NCBI GenBank assembly: GCA_002477905.1
Contig: DLLB01000036.1
Location: 1-17,790, forward strand
Length of the DNA stretch: 17,790 nucleotides
From: Clostridiales bacterium UBA7573
GTDB lineage: Bacteria; Bacillota; Clostridia; Oscillospirales; CAG-272
Direction of reading: 5' to 3'
In this document: positions 1 to 6,254 of the stretch, one piece after another
Layout: every line of letters starts with the position of its first letter
Position numbering within the stretch: position 1 is the first letter of the stretch
Position numbers and translations under genes: made by a program
Notes under the pieces: model-generated
Seen by the model: the letters and a program-made list of their open reading frames with translations, nothing else
The model's database searches: none
Told to the model about the DNA's origin: nothing

Positions 1-2
1 TG

Positions 3-101
3 AAAGCGAACCGCGAAAAATGCGCTCCACGGGTGCGGCAGGGTGGTGCTGGAGGGATATATCCGGCATTGCTTTTGAAGTGGAAGCAAAAAACGGAATA
101 A
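3..101 (+). CDS. Possible C-terminal end of an upstream gene (partial)
   Basis: Frame 3 is open from the window edge to a TAA at 99-101 and would encode about 32 residues ending in IYPALLLKWKQKTE. The stop lies 10 bases before a strong terminator, as expected for the last gene of a plus-strand operon. The stretch is too short to recognise a family. The hydrophobic YPALLL followed by a basic tail could be the end of a membrane or cytosolic protein. The other two plus frames are also partly open here, so this rests mainly on the position of the stop relative to the terminator. Confidence 0.3.
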   Translation, partial: KANREKCAPRVRQGGAGGIYPALLLKWKQKTE

Positions 102-110
102 AGGATATAG

Positions 111-153
111 AAAAGCTCCGGTTGCCGTTCGGTCTACGGCAACCGGAGCTTTT
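111..153. terminator. Bidirectional rho-independent terminator
   Basis: A perfect 17-bp inverted repeat (111-127 with 137-153, core AGCTCCGGTTGCCG) closes a 9-base loop. The plus strand continues with a T run (150-154) and the minus strand reads TTTTC after the stem. It lies 18 bases past the stop of the minus-strand hydrolase and 10 bases past the possible plus-strand stop, so it probably serves both convergent genes. Confidence 0.88.
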
Positions 154-171
154 TAGGAGGATCATTGCAAC

Positions 172-2472
172 TTATTCCAAAATCCAGCGGATCTGCGCAA
201 ATCCGAACGTTGTGCCGTTTGGCGGGATAAACCCTCCGGTCCACACGTCATGCTCCTTGACTCTTTCAAAGTAGTCCGTATCTCCGAAAATCGGTCCGAG
301 AGAGGAATACTGGGTGACGGTCAACTCCCCGCGTTTGCCGCGGACGGTTGTGGGGAGCGGGAAGATATACGGCGGGCAAATGGCTTCGCCCAGTGCAATT
401 CCCGCAAGTTGCACAGTGGTGAAAAGGGAAGTGCCCAAAAGCTCTACCGCTACTGCGTTTTGGGGGACAACGCATTCTGTTACAAACGAAATCTTCCCAA
501 AGTCGTGTAGGGGTTCCCCTGGGGTGTAGATTTCTTTGCGTTTTGTGAGCGTCATGGCGCAGAGTGGCGCAGATTGTGCTTCACACGCAAAATTTCCGAT
601 GACAAAGATCGTCGGAAAGAAGCGGAGATCTTTGCCGTGAGTAGTCAGGCGGTGGTCGCCCTTGGAAAGCAAAATCGCATCGGAAGCCGCGTAAAACGGG
701 CGCATGCCCGCGCAGAGACTGTCGGCTTTTTCTGTCGTGGGGAGCGGTTTGCCGTCCGACGCTACGTCGTCCTCTTTGCGCACCGCAAATGTGACGGCAC
801 AATCAAAATTTGCACAGAGGGAAAAATCCGTCTGCTGTTTGACATACATGGCGCGCAGAATGTTCGGGTTGTGATAGACCGGACGAAAGGTTTGAGTAAG
901 CGCCTGCCGTTCGTTTGTCTGCCATGCCGTTTGCGGACGGTCGCTCCGATACACGCCATATCCGTCCAGTGTGTGCGGCTCCCCGTCGATCTTGCAACAG
1001 AGCGGATTTTGGGAGCGGTTGAGAACGAGGAAGCTCCCGTCGGTGAATTTCCGGACAAAAACGCCCTTGGCGGGGTTTCCATCTGCGTCGGTGACAAGCG
1101 GAACGGGATGGAGCATCTCGCAGATTCTGGCGGGATCTGATGTGCAGGTGTCATTCAGCACATAGCGCATGGTTTCATCAAACGAAAGCACGGGAACTTG
1201 CGCGCAGTCATCCGTTTCGGATGCGTATTTCCAGGAAATCTGTGCGATTGTGAACCGGTCGATGATCTTGGTAAACGCTTCGTCGCGGAAATCGTCCGGT
1301 ACATGGGCAGAGCAAACGGATTCCGGAAACCGGATGTATACATCCGGTACAAAGTCCTTTTCCGCGTAGGAAGCCGCGATTTTTGCCTCCTCGGCAAGCA
1401 GTCTGGTCCCCGCGAAATCCGGCTGATCTACGTTGAAGTCATTGAAATACTCCGTGATGAGCCGATTCCCGCGCAGATCCATATGGGAAATCGCAAGAAA
1501 GTAATGGTTGATCTTGAAACAGGCGGCGTAGAACAGCTGCACCCGCTTTTTGGCGTAGGGCATATCGCACGGACCGAGCGCAAATAACTCCGCCATACCG
1601 CCGTGCTCTTTCGCGGCATACTCCACCATGCCGAAATGCGTGGGACGGGCAAGATAAGTTTCCACATCGTCACAGCCGGGCAGAGAGAAGCCGGATAAAT
1701 TCCGTAACAGGCGACCGGTGCTTTTCACGGAAGCCATCGGCGTGCCGTGCGTGTGGAAATGACCGGTCATGAGAAGATGGTGCGCGTCACACCACTGTCG
1801 GATCTGCATGACATAGGAGGCATGCAGTTTGTCTCCGAGCAATTCGTAGGAATTCCGATAAAATGACGGATGCCCGTCTTTCAGATCTTTCCAAAAATCG
1901 CGCCCGAAGCGGCGGGCATAATCCTCCCCCATTTCTTCATAATAGGGGATGGAGGTATCCGTACAGCAATACGCAATGGACGGCTCATCCGTAAAAATGC
2001 CCAAAATCCGCTTGCCGAATTCGCTTCCGAATCTTTGATAATACGCTTCATGCGTACACCGGATGAAATATGCCACCGCTTTTTCCGAAAGCAGATCGGG
2101 GAAAAATTTTTCCGCAAACAGCCCGGTGTTATGCAGAGAGCGGGTACTGATCTTTCCGATTTCCGGTCCTTTTACCACGATGGATTTCAAACGGTATTCC
2201 GAAATGGCACTCACCCTGCCGCCCGCATCGCCGGACGGCCAGTTGAATTCATCGTACAGCCAAAGATACAGATCGAATTTTTTGGCGCCGGAAATAAAAT
2301 ATTCGATGGTCTGGAACCATTCTTCACTCAAATAGGCAAGCGCACAGCCGGAGCGTGGATACAGCATCAACTGATCTATGCCGTTCTTTTTCAGATTTTG
2401 CAGATAGGATTCAATCTCGGTCTTGCTGGGTTTCCCGACGATGGCAGACATCGGAATCAGCGGACTTCTCAT
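172..2472 (-). CDS. GH106-like glycoside hydrolase, cytoplasmic
   Basis: This 766-residue protein resembles the uncharacterised GH106-like (alpha-L-rhamnosidase-related) hydrolases common in gut Firmicutes. Visible family marks are WLYDEFNWPSGDAGG at residues 71-85, GIFTDEPS at 158-165 (the DE pair is a candidate for catalysis), GHFHTHG at 237-243 and MAELFALGPCD near 293-303. Residues of about 680-745 form a beta-rich tail like a GH2-type sugar-binding domain. There is no signal peptide, so it probably acts in the cytoplasm on imported oligosaccharides. The ATG at 2470-2472 is preceded by an AGGGGG ribosome site about 8 bases upstream. It is divergent from the AraC regulator, which is its likely controller. 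It is shorter than many GH106 enzymes, and the exact substrate cannot be read from sequence. I saw no convincing promoter of its own, which would fit dependence on an activator. Confidence 0.82.
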   Translation of the reverse strand: MRSPLIPMSAIVGKPSKTEIESYLQNLKKNGIDQLMLYPRSGCALAYLSEEWFQTIEYFISGAKKFDLYLWLYDEFNWPSGDAGGRVSAISEYRLKSIVVKGPEIGKISTRSLHNTGLFAEKFFPDLLSEKAVAYFIRCTHEAYYQRFGSEFGKRILGIFTDEPSIAYCCTDTSIPYYEEMGEDYARRFGRDFWKDLKDGHPSFYRNSYELLGDKLHASYVMQIRQWCDAHHLLMTGHFHTHGTPMASVKSTGRLLRNLSGFSLPGCDDVETYLARPTHFGMVEYAAKEHGGMAELFALGPCDMPYAKKRVQLFYAACFKINHYFLAISHMDLRGNRLITEYFNDFNVDQPDFAGTRLLAEEAKIAASYAEKDFVPDVYIRFPESVCSAHVPDDFRDEAFTKIIDRFTIAQISWKYASETDDCAQVPVLSFDETMRYVLNDTCTSDPARICEMLHPVPLVTDADGNPAKGVFVRKFTDGSFLVLNRSQNPLCCKIDGEPHTLDGYGVYRSDRPQTAWQTNERQALTQTFRPVYHNPNILRAMYVKQQTDFSLCANFDCAVTFAVRKEDDVASDGKPLPTTEKADSLCAGMRPFYAASDAILLSKGDHRLTTHGKDLRFFPTIFVIGNFACEAQSAPLCAMTLTKRKEIYTPGEPLHDFGKISFVTECVVPQNAVAVELLGTSLFTTVQLAGIALGEAICPPYIFPLPTTVRGKRGELTVTQYSSLGPIFGDTDYFERVKEHDVWTGGFIPPNGTTFGFAQIRWILE

Positions 2473-2531
2473 TTTTATGCCCCCTTGTTATGGTTTCACG
2501 ATTGGGTTATCTTTTCAAACTGGGATTTGAC

Positions 2532-2560
2532 TTGATTTTACTACATGGATGTGTTAGAAT
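2532..2560 (+). promoter_or_regulatory. Sigma-A promoter of the AraC-family gene
   Basis: TTGATT (2532-2537), a 17-base spacer and TAGAAT (2555-2560), with a TGT extended -10 directly before it (2552-2554). The start of transcription would be near 2567, about 50 bases before the ATG at 2619. Confidence 0.72.
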
Positions 2561-2590
2561 ATATCAAAATCTAAAAAGAAAATATCAAAA
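2556..2590. promoter_or_regulatory. Candidate AraC-family operator: 21-bp-spaced direct repeat
   Basis: AGAATATATCAAAA (2556-2569) recurs as AGAAAATATCAAAA (2577-2590), 13 of 14 bases identical and exactly 21 bp apart, two helical turns. AraC-type regulators bind direct half-sites with this spacing. The first copy overlaps the -10 box of the regulator's own promoter, suggesting autorepression. The pair lies 84-118 bp upstream of the hydrolase start, where an activator could work. Function is inferred from geometry and position. Confidence 0.5.
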
Positions 2591-2618
2591 AACAAAGTTT
2601 TGCAAAGGAACGCAGACC

Positions 2619-3434
2619 ATGGAATTTGATTTTGAACCGTTTTTGCGGTATGTCAATAAATCGACGGATTTTATCGACGATGTGGTGACGGTGAGGGACT
2701 GCCACATGATCTATATTCTTTCCGGAGATGGTACCTTCGAAAGCGACGGCGGCGGAATTTCGCTCCGCGCGCATACCTTGGTGTACTATCCGTATGGAAA
2801 ACCGTATAAAATTCGCGGCAATCCGGAAAACAAACTGTTGTTTTATACGCTCAATTTCGATTTTTCCAGAGATTATCAGAACATCCGGCTGATGCGACCA
2901 ATCCCGGTTTCCAAAAAAGGCGCCCCCGTTTTAGATACGATTCCCGTATCGCTGCGGTCCGTCTTTGCAGAGGTTTTTGCCATAGAAAACGCATTTCCCC
3001 TGGAAAGTATGATCGCCGGGATGCTCAAAGAACGGCTTTCTCCCACCGTCGGAAGCGAGCAAATCTGCGAGATGCTGTTGAAAATGCTCCTGATCCGCAT
3101 TTACCGGCAGAAAGCCGTTCCGAGTCAAGCGAATCCGCTCTGCGAAAAAGTGAAAAGACTCGTCCGGCAGAATCCGGAGCTGAATGTAGCGGAGATTGCC
3201 GGACGGTTGAATTATCATCCGTATTATTTGAGCGAAGTGTTCAAAAAGCATGAGGCTTGTACCTTACATCAGTATCAGATCCGGCAAAGACTGCTCAAAG
3301 CGAATGAACTGTGCGCCACGACCAATTTGCCGTTTGCGGAAATTGCGCTGATGTGCGGCTTCTGCTCTCAGTCGCACATGACCGACGCGTTTCGGAAGAT
3401 TTATGGTATCACGCCCTCCTACTTCCGAAAATAA
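2619..3434 (+). CDS. AraC-family transcriptional regulator
   Basis: The 271-residue protein has the usual two-part AraC layout. A cupin-like ligand-binding half (about residues 15-95, with HMIYILSGDGTFESDG) is followed by a C-terminal double helix-turn-helix (about 172-271). That domain contains LNVAEIAGRLNYHPYYLSEVFKK and ends in the family's GITPSYFRK. The ATG at 2619 was chosen because AAAGGAA (2604-2610) sits 8 bases upstream and the promoter ends near 2567. A longer in-frame extension runs through the promoter and into the opposite gene and is not used. The cupin half suggests a sugar or related metabolite as inducer. Its divergent partner is a glycoside hydrolase, the typical arrangement of a local carbohydrate switch. 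Confidence 0.93.
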   Translation: MEFDFEPFLRYVNKSTDFIDDVVTVRDCHMIYILSGDGTFESDGGGISLRAHTLVYYPYGKPYKIRGNPENKLLFYTLNFDFSRDYQNIRLMRPIPVSKKGAPVLDTIPVSLRSVFAEVFAIENAFPLESMIAGMLKERLSPTVGSEQICEMLLKMLLIRIYRQKAVPSQANPLCEKVKRLVRQNPELNVAEIAGRLNYHPYYLSEVFKKHEACTLHQYQIRQRLLKANELCATTNLPFAEIALMCGFCSQSHMTDAFRKIYGITPSYFRK

Positions 3435-3449
3435 CGGGGCATCCTGAGA

Positions 3450-3478
3450 AAGAACGCCGCGCTTGCCGCGGCGTTCTT
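3450..3478 (+). terminator. Terminator-like hairpin after the AraC gene
   Basis: AAGAACGCCGCG (3450-3461) pairs perfectly with 3467-3478 around a 5-base loop, 15 bases past the stop. The stem is very GC-rich, but the plus-strand tract after it (CCGTGGTTT) is a poor U run. Read on the minus strand it is followed by TCTC, also poor. It is probably a terminator or a 3' end stabiliser. Confidence 0.55.
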
Positions 3479-3492
3479 CCGTGGTTTGCCCA

Positions 3493-3520
3493 TCGGCTTC
3501 CCGAAAAAACGGGAAGCCGA
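3493..3520. other. Second hairpin in the AraC-LacI gap
   Basis: TCGGCTTCCCG (3493-3503) pairs perfectly with 3510-3520 around an A6 loop. On the minus strand the loop is T6. It lies 14 bases after the previous hairpin and 3 bases before a third inverted repeat. It could be a backup terminator for the AraC gene; no gene lies under it. Confidence 0.5.
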
Positions 3521-3523
3521 GAA

Positions 3524-3540
3524 AGCGAAACAATTTCGCT
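3524..3540. promoter_or_regulatory. Palindrome beside the LacI-gene promoter, candidate operator
   Basis: AGCGAAA-CAA-TTTCGCT is a perfect 7-bp inverted repeat ending 10 bases before the -35 box of the lacI-type gene. LacI-family proteins bind palindromes of about this size, usually near their own promoter, though often with a central CG. It could equally be the third hairpin of the terminator cluster. Confidence 0.35.
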
Positions 3541-3550
3541 GGGAAAGTCA

Positions 3551-3579
3551 TTGACAGGGGAAAAAATGTGAAGTATAAT
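3551..3579 (+). promoter_or_regulatory. Consensus sigma-A promoter of the LacI-EamA operon
   Basis: TTGACA (3551-3556), exactly 17 bases, then TATAAT (3574-3579): a perfect match to the housekeeping consensus. The start of transcription would be near 3586, giving a leader of about 23 bases. Such a strong promoter suggests control by repression. Confidence 0.93.
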
Positions 3580-3608
3580 GAACAAAACGGGAAAGGCGGT
3601 GTGTACTT

Positions 3609-4658
3609 ATGGCAATGAAGATTACCAACCGGACGCTTGCGCAGTTGGCGGGCGTTTCTCCCGCCACGGTGTCCAAAGTGTTTTCGTCCAGTCCGGAGAT
3701 CAGCCCGGAGACTGCCGAACGGGTGCGCCGGATTGCGGTGCAATACGGTTGGACGCCGCCGAAATACCGACAGCAGTCGGTGTCGCGCCGGCAGGTCAGC
3801 GTACTGGTGCCGGAACTGCTCTCTGTTTACTACGGAAAGATCGCGACCTGCGCCGCGGAAGCATTGCGCGGATGGGGGGCGGAACCGGCAATCTCCATCG
3901 TCGGATTTGCGGAAAACGCACAGCATGACGTCATCCGGCACCTGATCGCAGACGGCAGAAGCGACGGAATCTTAAGTGTGCACGCCTGGACCTATAAAGG
4001 AAATAGCGAGATCCCGCTGCTGGAGCTGGAACCGATCGGCAAATTGGGAACGGAATACCGGCATGATCTGGTGGTGGCGCAGAAAATGGAAAGCGGGATG
4101 GAGAAGATCTTTTCGTATCTCTTATCGCTTGGGCATCGCCGGATCGCGTTTATTTCCGAAAAGTTTACGCATACAAAATTGCAGATTTATCGTGCTTTGA
4201 TGAAAGCGAACGGTCTGCTTGCTCATGCAGAATATGAATTCATCAGCGACAAGCGGTTTGAGGAAGTCGGGTATGAGGGGGCGTCTTTTTTTCTGCGGCG
4301 GGCGCGGCATGATAAAAATTACTGTTTTCCCACGGCGATTATCTGTGCGTATGACGAAGTGGCATTCGGCTGTATCCGCGCTCTGCGCGGCGCGGGAATG
4401 CAGATACCGGAGGATGTGTCGGTGGTCGGAATCAACGATATTATGACCTCTGCTTATGCGTATGTGCCGCTGACGACGGTGCGCACTTTTTCGGAAGAAA
4501 AGATCCGCGTCGCTGTGCAGACGCTGATGGAGAAGATTGAGAATCCGACTTTGACTGTGCGGCGGAAGATCGAGATCCCCTGTGAATTGATGATTCGGGA
4601 GTCCACCGCGCCCCCACGTCCGGATTTGTGGAAAATGACAGAAGGAGAATCCCTGTAA
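3609..4658 (+). CDS. LacI-family transcriptional repressor
   Basis: This 349-residue protein has a LacI helix-turn-helix at the N-terminus (residues 5-50; TLAQLAGVSPATVSKVF at 9-25, then ISPETAERVRRIA). A periplasmic-binding-protein-like effector domain follows (about 65-330). The latter carries the family marks SLGHRRIAFIS, IICAYDEVAFGCIRAL, PEDVSVVGINDI and PLTTVRTF. The hinge after the DNA-binding domain (KYRQQSVSRRQ) is unlike the common AAR.LR hinge, so minor-groove contacts may differ. The ATG at 3609 has GAAAGGCGG about 9 bases upstream; the ATG at 3615 is a weaker alternative. The effector is probably a sugar, but the ligand cannot be inferred. It shares a transcript with the transporter gene, so it likely represses its own operon. 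Confidence 0.94.
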   Translation: MAMKITNRTLAQLAGVSPATVSKVFSSSPEISPETAERVRRIAVQYGWTPPKYRQQSVSRRQVSVLVPELLSVYYGKIATCAAEALRGWGAEPAISIVGFAENAQHDVIRHLIADGRSDGILSVHAWTYKGNSEIPLLELEPIGKLGTEYRHDLVVAQKMESGMEKIFSYLLSLGHRRIAFISEKFTHTKLQIYRALMKANGLLAHAEYEFISDKRFEEVGYEGASFFLRRARHDKNYCFPTAIICAYDEVAFGCIRALRGAGMQIPEDVSVVGINDIMTSAYAYVPLTTVRTFSEEKIRVAVQTLMEKIENPTLTVRRKIEIPCELMIRESTAPPRPDLWKMTEGESL

Positions 4659-4660
4659 TG
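4640..4660 (+). promoter_or_regulatory. Ribosome site and TAATG coupling that set the transporter start
   Basis: AGAAGGAGAA (4640-4649) lies about 8 bases before the ATG at 4658, whose A is also the last base of the repressor's TAA stop. This fixes the start at 4658 instead of the in-frame ATG at 4628, which has no such site, and indicates translational coupling of the two genes. Confidence 0.85.
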
Positions 4661-5590
4661 TCCTATTTGCTATTGTCAGTTAATCTATTGATGAAATTCC
4701 TGCAAACGCTGTTCAATAAAAAGACCAGCAATTTGCTTTCTGCGCGCGCCACCTATCTATGGTATGGGGCGTTCCGTTATACCTTGTCCGCGGTTTTTGC
4801 GCTCGGACTGGTGTTCCTTTTGCACGACGGCAGCCGTGCTGTGACTGCCGCGACTTTTCTTCCGGCGTTACTTGGCGCTGTGGCACTTGCGCTCAGTCTG
4901 GTCTGTACCCTTGCGGCAATGAAAAGCGGCGCGGTGGTGCTTTGCACGCTTGCAGGCGCGGCGGGGCTGTTGATTCCGACGATTGCGGGGATTTTTTGGT
5001 TTCATGAGCCGCTTTCTCTGTGGCAGATGGCGGGAATTGTCCTGTTTTTTGCGTCTGCCTATCTTTTGACGGGTTATTCCAAAAAACTCTATACGACCTT
5101 CTCTTTCAAAACCGTGATTCTGCTGGTACTGTCGATGCTTTCCAACGGTGCGGTGATGCTGGCGCAAAAGCTGTTTGCGCAAAAGGCAGACGGCGCAAGC
5201 GTCAGTATGTTCTCCTTTCTGATGTTCGGACTGACAGCGGCGTTCTATCTGGTATGTGCGATGGTATTCTCTCTGACGCACAAAACCAAGCCGGAGCCGG
5301 ACGGAGCAGAAGAAGTTGCGGATGCCAAAGAATCTGCGGGGTGGTTGTCGCCGCAACTTTTGGGCTATGGCGCGGTGCTGTCGGTTTCTTTGCTTGTCAT
5401 CAATCAGCTTTCCACGGTGCTTGCCGGGAAACTCCCGTCCGTAGTGCTGTTTTCGGTCAATGACGGCGGCGGTATGATCATTGCGGCAGTGACGGCGGCA
5501 ATCTTCTTCCGGGAAAAACTGACTTTACGCTCCGGAATCGGCATTGCCGTCGGACTTGGCGCGTTGTTTCTTATCGGCGGCATGACATAA
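4658..5590 (+). CDS. EamA/DMT-superfamily membrane transporter
   Basis: The 310-residue protein is almost entirely hydrophobic helices, about ten by eye, in two similar halves as in the EamA (drug/metabolite transporter) fold. Family-like segments end each half: IAGIFWFHEPLSLWQMAGIV in the first, and VTAAIFFREKLTLRSGIGIA in the second, where the FxEPL/FxEKL turn precedes a final helix. A charged cytoplasmic-type loop (KTKPEPDGAEEVADAKES, near residues 208-225) separates later helices. It overlaps the LacI-type gene by one base and shares its promoter, so its substrate is probably linked to the repressor's ligand. DMT proteins export or import small metabolites such as amino acids, sugars or nucleotide sugars; the substrate here is unknown. 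Confidence 0.85.
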   Translation: MSYLLLSVNLLMKFLQTLFNKKTSNLLSARATYLWYGAFRYTLSAVFALGLVFLLHDGSRAVTAATFLPALLGAVALALSLVCTLAAMKSGAVVLCTLAGAAGLLIPTIAGIFWFHEPLSLWQMAGIVLFFASAYLLTGYSKKLYTTFSFKTVILLVLSMLSNGAVMLAQKLFAQKADGASVSMFSFLMFGLTAAFYLVCAMVFSLTHKTKPEPDGAEEVADAKESAGWLSPQLLGYGAVLSVSLLVINQLSTVLAGKLPSVVLFSVNDGGGMIIAAVTAAIFFREKLTLRSGIGIAVGLGALFLIGGMT

Positions 5591-5615
5591 CCATGGCATA
5601 CAGAACCATAGCATA
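5589..5615 (+). repeat. Short tandem repeat at the transporter stop
   Basis: AACCATGGCATA (5589-5600) is repeated as AACCATAGCATA (5604-5615), 11 of 12 bases identical with a 15-bp period. The first copy includes the last bases of the stop codon. No function is evident; it may be a small duplication. Confidence 0.4.
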
Positions 5616-5641
5616 AAAATTAGAAGTAAAGATCGATAAAG

Positions 5642-5682
5642 GCGCATGCACGGCGGACTTTTCGTGCGTGCGCTTATTTTTT
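5642..5682 (+). terminator. Rho-independent terminator of the LacI-EamA operon
   Basis: GCGCATGCACG (5642-5652) pairs with CGTGCGTGCGC (5663-5673) with one T-G wobble. It is followed by TTATTTTTT (5674-5682). It lies 52 bases after the transporter stop. Confidence 0.9.
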
Positions 5683-5903
5683 ACTATGCCGTGCGGATAT
5701 GAGAAATATGTCAAATCTATATAGCATGATACGGAAAATTCATAAAATTGTAAAACAATCGTGATTCAAATATGCTATACTAATCAAAATCCAAAATGGA
5801 AAATGGGATATCCCCACGGAAGCAAACAGAAAAATACAAGAAATGTAGTATGCAGTTTATTCACAAACCAATCATAATTATACATTTTGCATAAAGGGAA
5901 ATG
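5683..5903. other. AT-rich intergenic region without a recognised gene
   Basis: No credible reading frame with a ribosome site was found on either strand. The stretch is clearly richer in A and T than its surroundings. It holds a small inverted repeat ATTGT-AAA-ACAAT (5747-5759) and an isolated extended -10 (TGCTATACT, 5773-5781) without a good -35, which could be a weak extra promoter or a regulator site for the lipoprotein operon. Confidence 0.5.
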
Positions 5904-5931
5904 TTTACACGCGCCCCAGTAGTGTGATAAT
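5904..5931 (+). promoter_or_regulatory. Upstream promoter of the lipoprotein operon
   Basis: TTTACA (5904-5909), a 16-base spacer and GATAAT (5926-5931), preceded by the TGT of an extended -10. Each hexamer differs from consensus by one base. It lies 58 bp upstream of the stronger promoter. Confidence 0.6.
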
Positions 5932-5932
5932 G

Positions 5933-6019
5933 TAAATTCCGAAAAAGTCTGTCGAAATCTCTTGACATATGCCCAAAAAGTGATATAATAGAGAACTGGA
6001 TAAGTGTATAAATTCCGAA
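5933..6019 (+). repeat. 11-bp direct repeat on both sides of the main promoter
   Basis: TAAATTCCGAA occurs at 5933-5943 and again at 6009-6019, 76 bp apart, one copy upstream of the -35 box and one just after the expected transcription start. Both are preceded by TGTA- or TGT-type sequence. They could be paired operators for looping repression. No regulator is known. Confidence 0.4.
5962..5989 (+). promoter_or_regulatory. Main promoter of the lipoprotein operon
   Basis: TTGACA (5962-5967), a 16-base spacer and TATAAT (5984-5989), with TGA making an extended -10. The start of transcription would be near 5996, leaving a leader of about 260 nt before the lipoprotein ATG, far longer than the leaders of the other operons here. 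Confidence 0.9.
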
Positions 6020-6044
6020 GAAAATGCGATACGGATGTTCCAAA

Positions 6045-6117
6045 GCGGAATCCTCCGATCCGCAAAAATCGGAAAAGCCCCGCGGGGCTTTTTGGTCACT
6101 TTGTGACCAAAAAGCCT
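6045..6117 (+). promoter_or_regulatory. Leader with mutually exclusive hairpins, candidate attenuator
   Basis: Structure A is terminator-like: AAAAGCCC (6073-6080) pairs with GGGCTTTT (6085-6092), followed by T 6093. Structure B is longer: GGCTTTTTGGTCAC (6086-6099) pairs perfectly with GTGACCAAAAAGCC (6103-6116) around a TTT loop. B uses the whole 3' arm and U run of A, so only one can form. Upstream, TCCGAT (6054-6059)/ATCGGA (6068-6073) competes with GCGGA (6045-6049)/TCCGC (6059-6063). This is the arrangement expected of a terminator/antiterminator switch, about 60-120 nt into the transcript. The ligand or trigger is unknown. A dispersed palindromic element inserted in the leader is the alternative. 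Confidence 0.5.
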
Positions 6118-6219
6118 GTTTCCATATCAAAGAAACAAACTGTTTGAAAGATTCACTTTGTCAGAAGTTGTGTGAAAGAATGTCGCCGGATCAGCACCGG
6201 GCAGACGCAAAGAAATGCA

Positions 6220-6238
6220 GGGTACGGAGCTTGTACCC
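6220..6238 (+). promoter_or_regulatory. Hairpin directly upstream of the lipoprotein ribosome site
   Basis: GGGTAC (6220-6225) pairs with GTACCC (6233-6238) around a GGAGCTT loop. It ends 4 bases before the AGGAGG site (6243-6248) that sets the start at 6255. The loop itself contains GGAG. It could affect ribosome loading. Confidence 0.4.
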
Positions 6239-6254
6239 GATGAGGAGGAACCTT

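Noticed and set aside
20..274. Small plus-strand open frame across the terminator
   Set aside because: It reads through a strong bidirectional terminator and into the end of the opposite hydrolase; no ribosome site.
574..1140. Plus-strand open frame of 188 codons inside the hydrolase
   Set aside because: It lies wholly opposite a well-supported glycoside hydrolase and has no ribosome site or family motif.
2355..2618. N-terminal extension of the AraC-family gene
   Set aside because: It would run through the start of the opposite gene and through the promoter, and has no ribosome site. The ATG at 2619 has one and gives the normal family length.
6073..6093. Simple intrinsic terminator for an upstream gene
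   Set aside because: The transporter operon already ends at 5642-5682, and this stem lies inside the transcript made from the promoter at 5962-5989, so it is better read as part of a leader switch.
5784..6130. Overlapping small minus-strand frames in the promoter region
   Set aside because: They lie over two strong plus-strand promoters and the leader hairpins, have no ribosome site and look like translated AT-rich DNA.
6024..6254. 77-codon upstream extension of the LRR lipoprotein
   Set aside because: It would place the signal peptide inside the protein and translate the hairpin-rich leader. AGGAGG before 6255 and the lipobox position argue for the later start.
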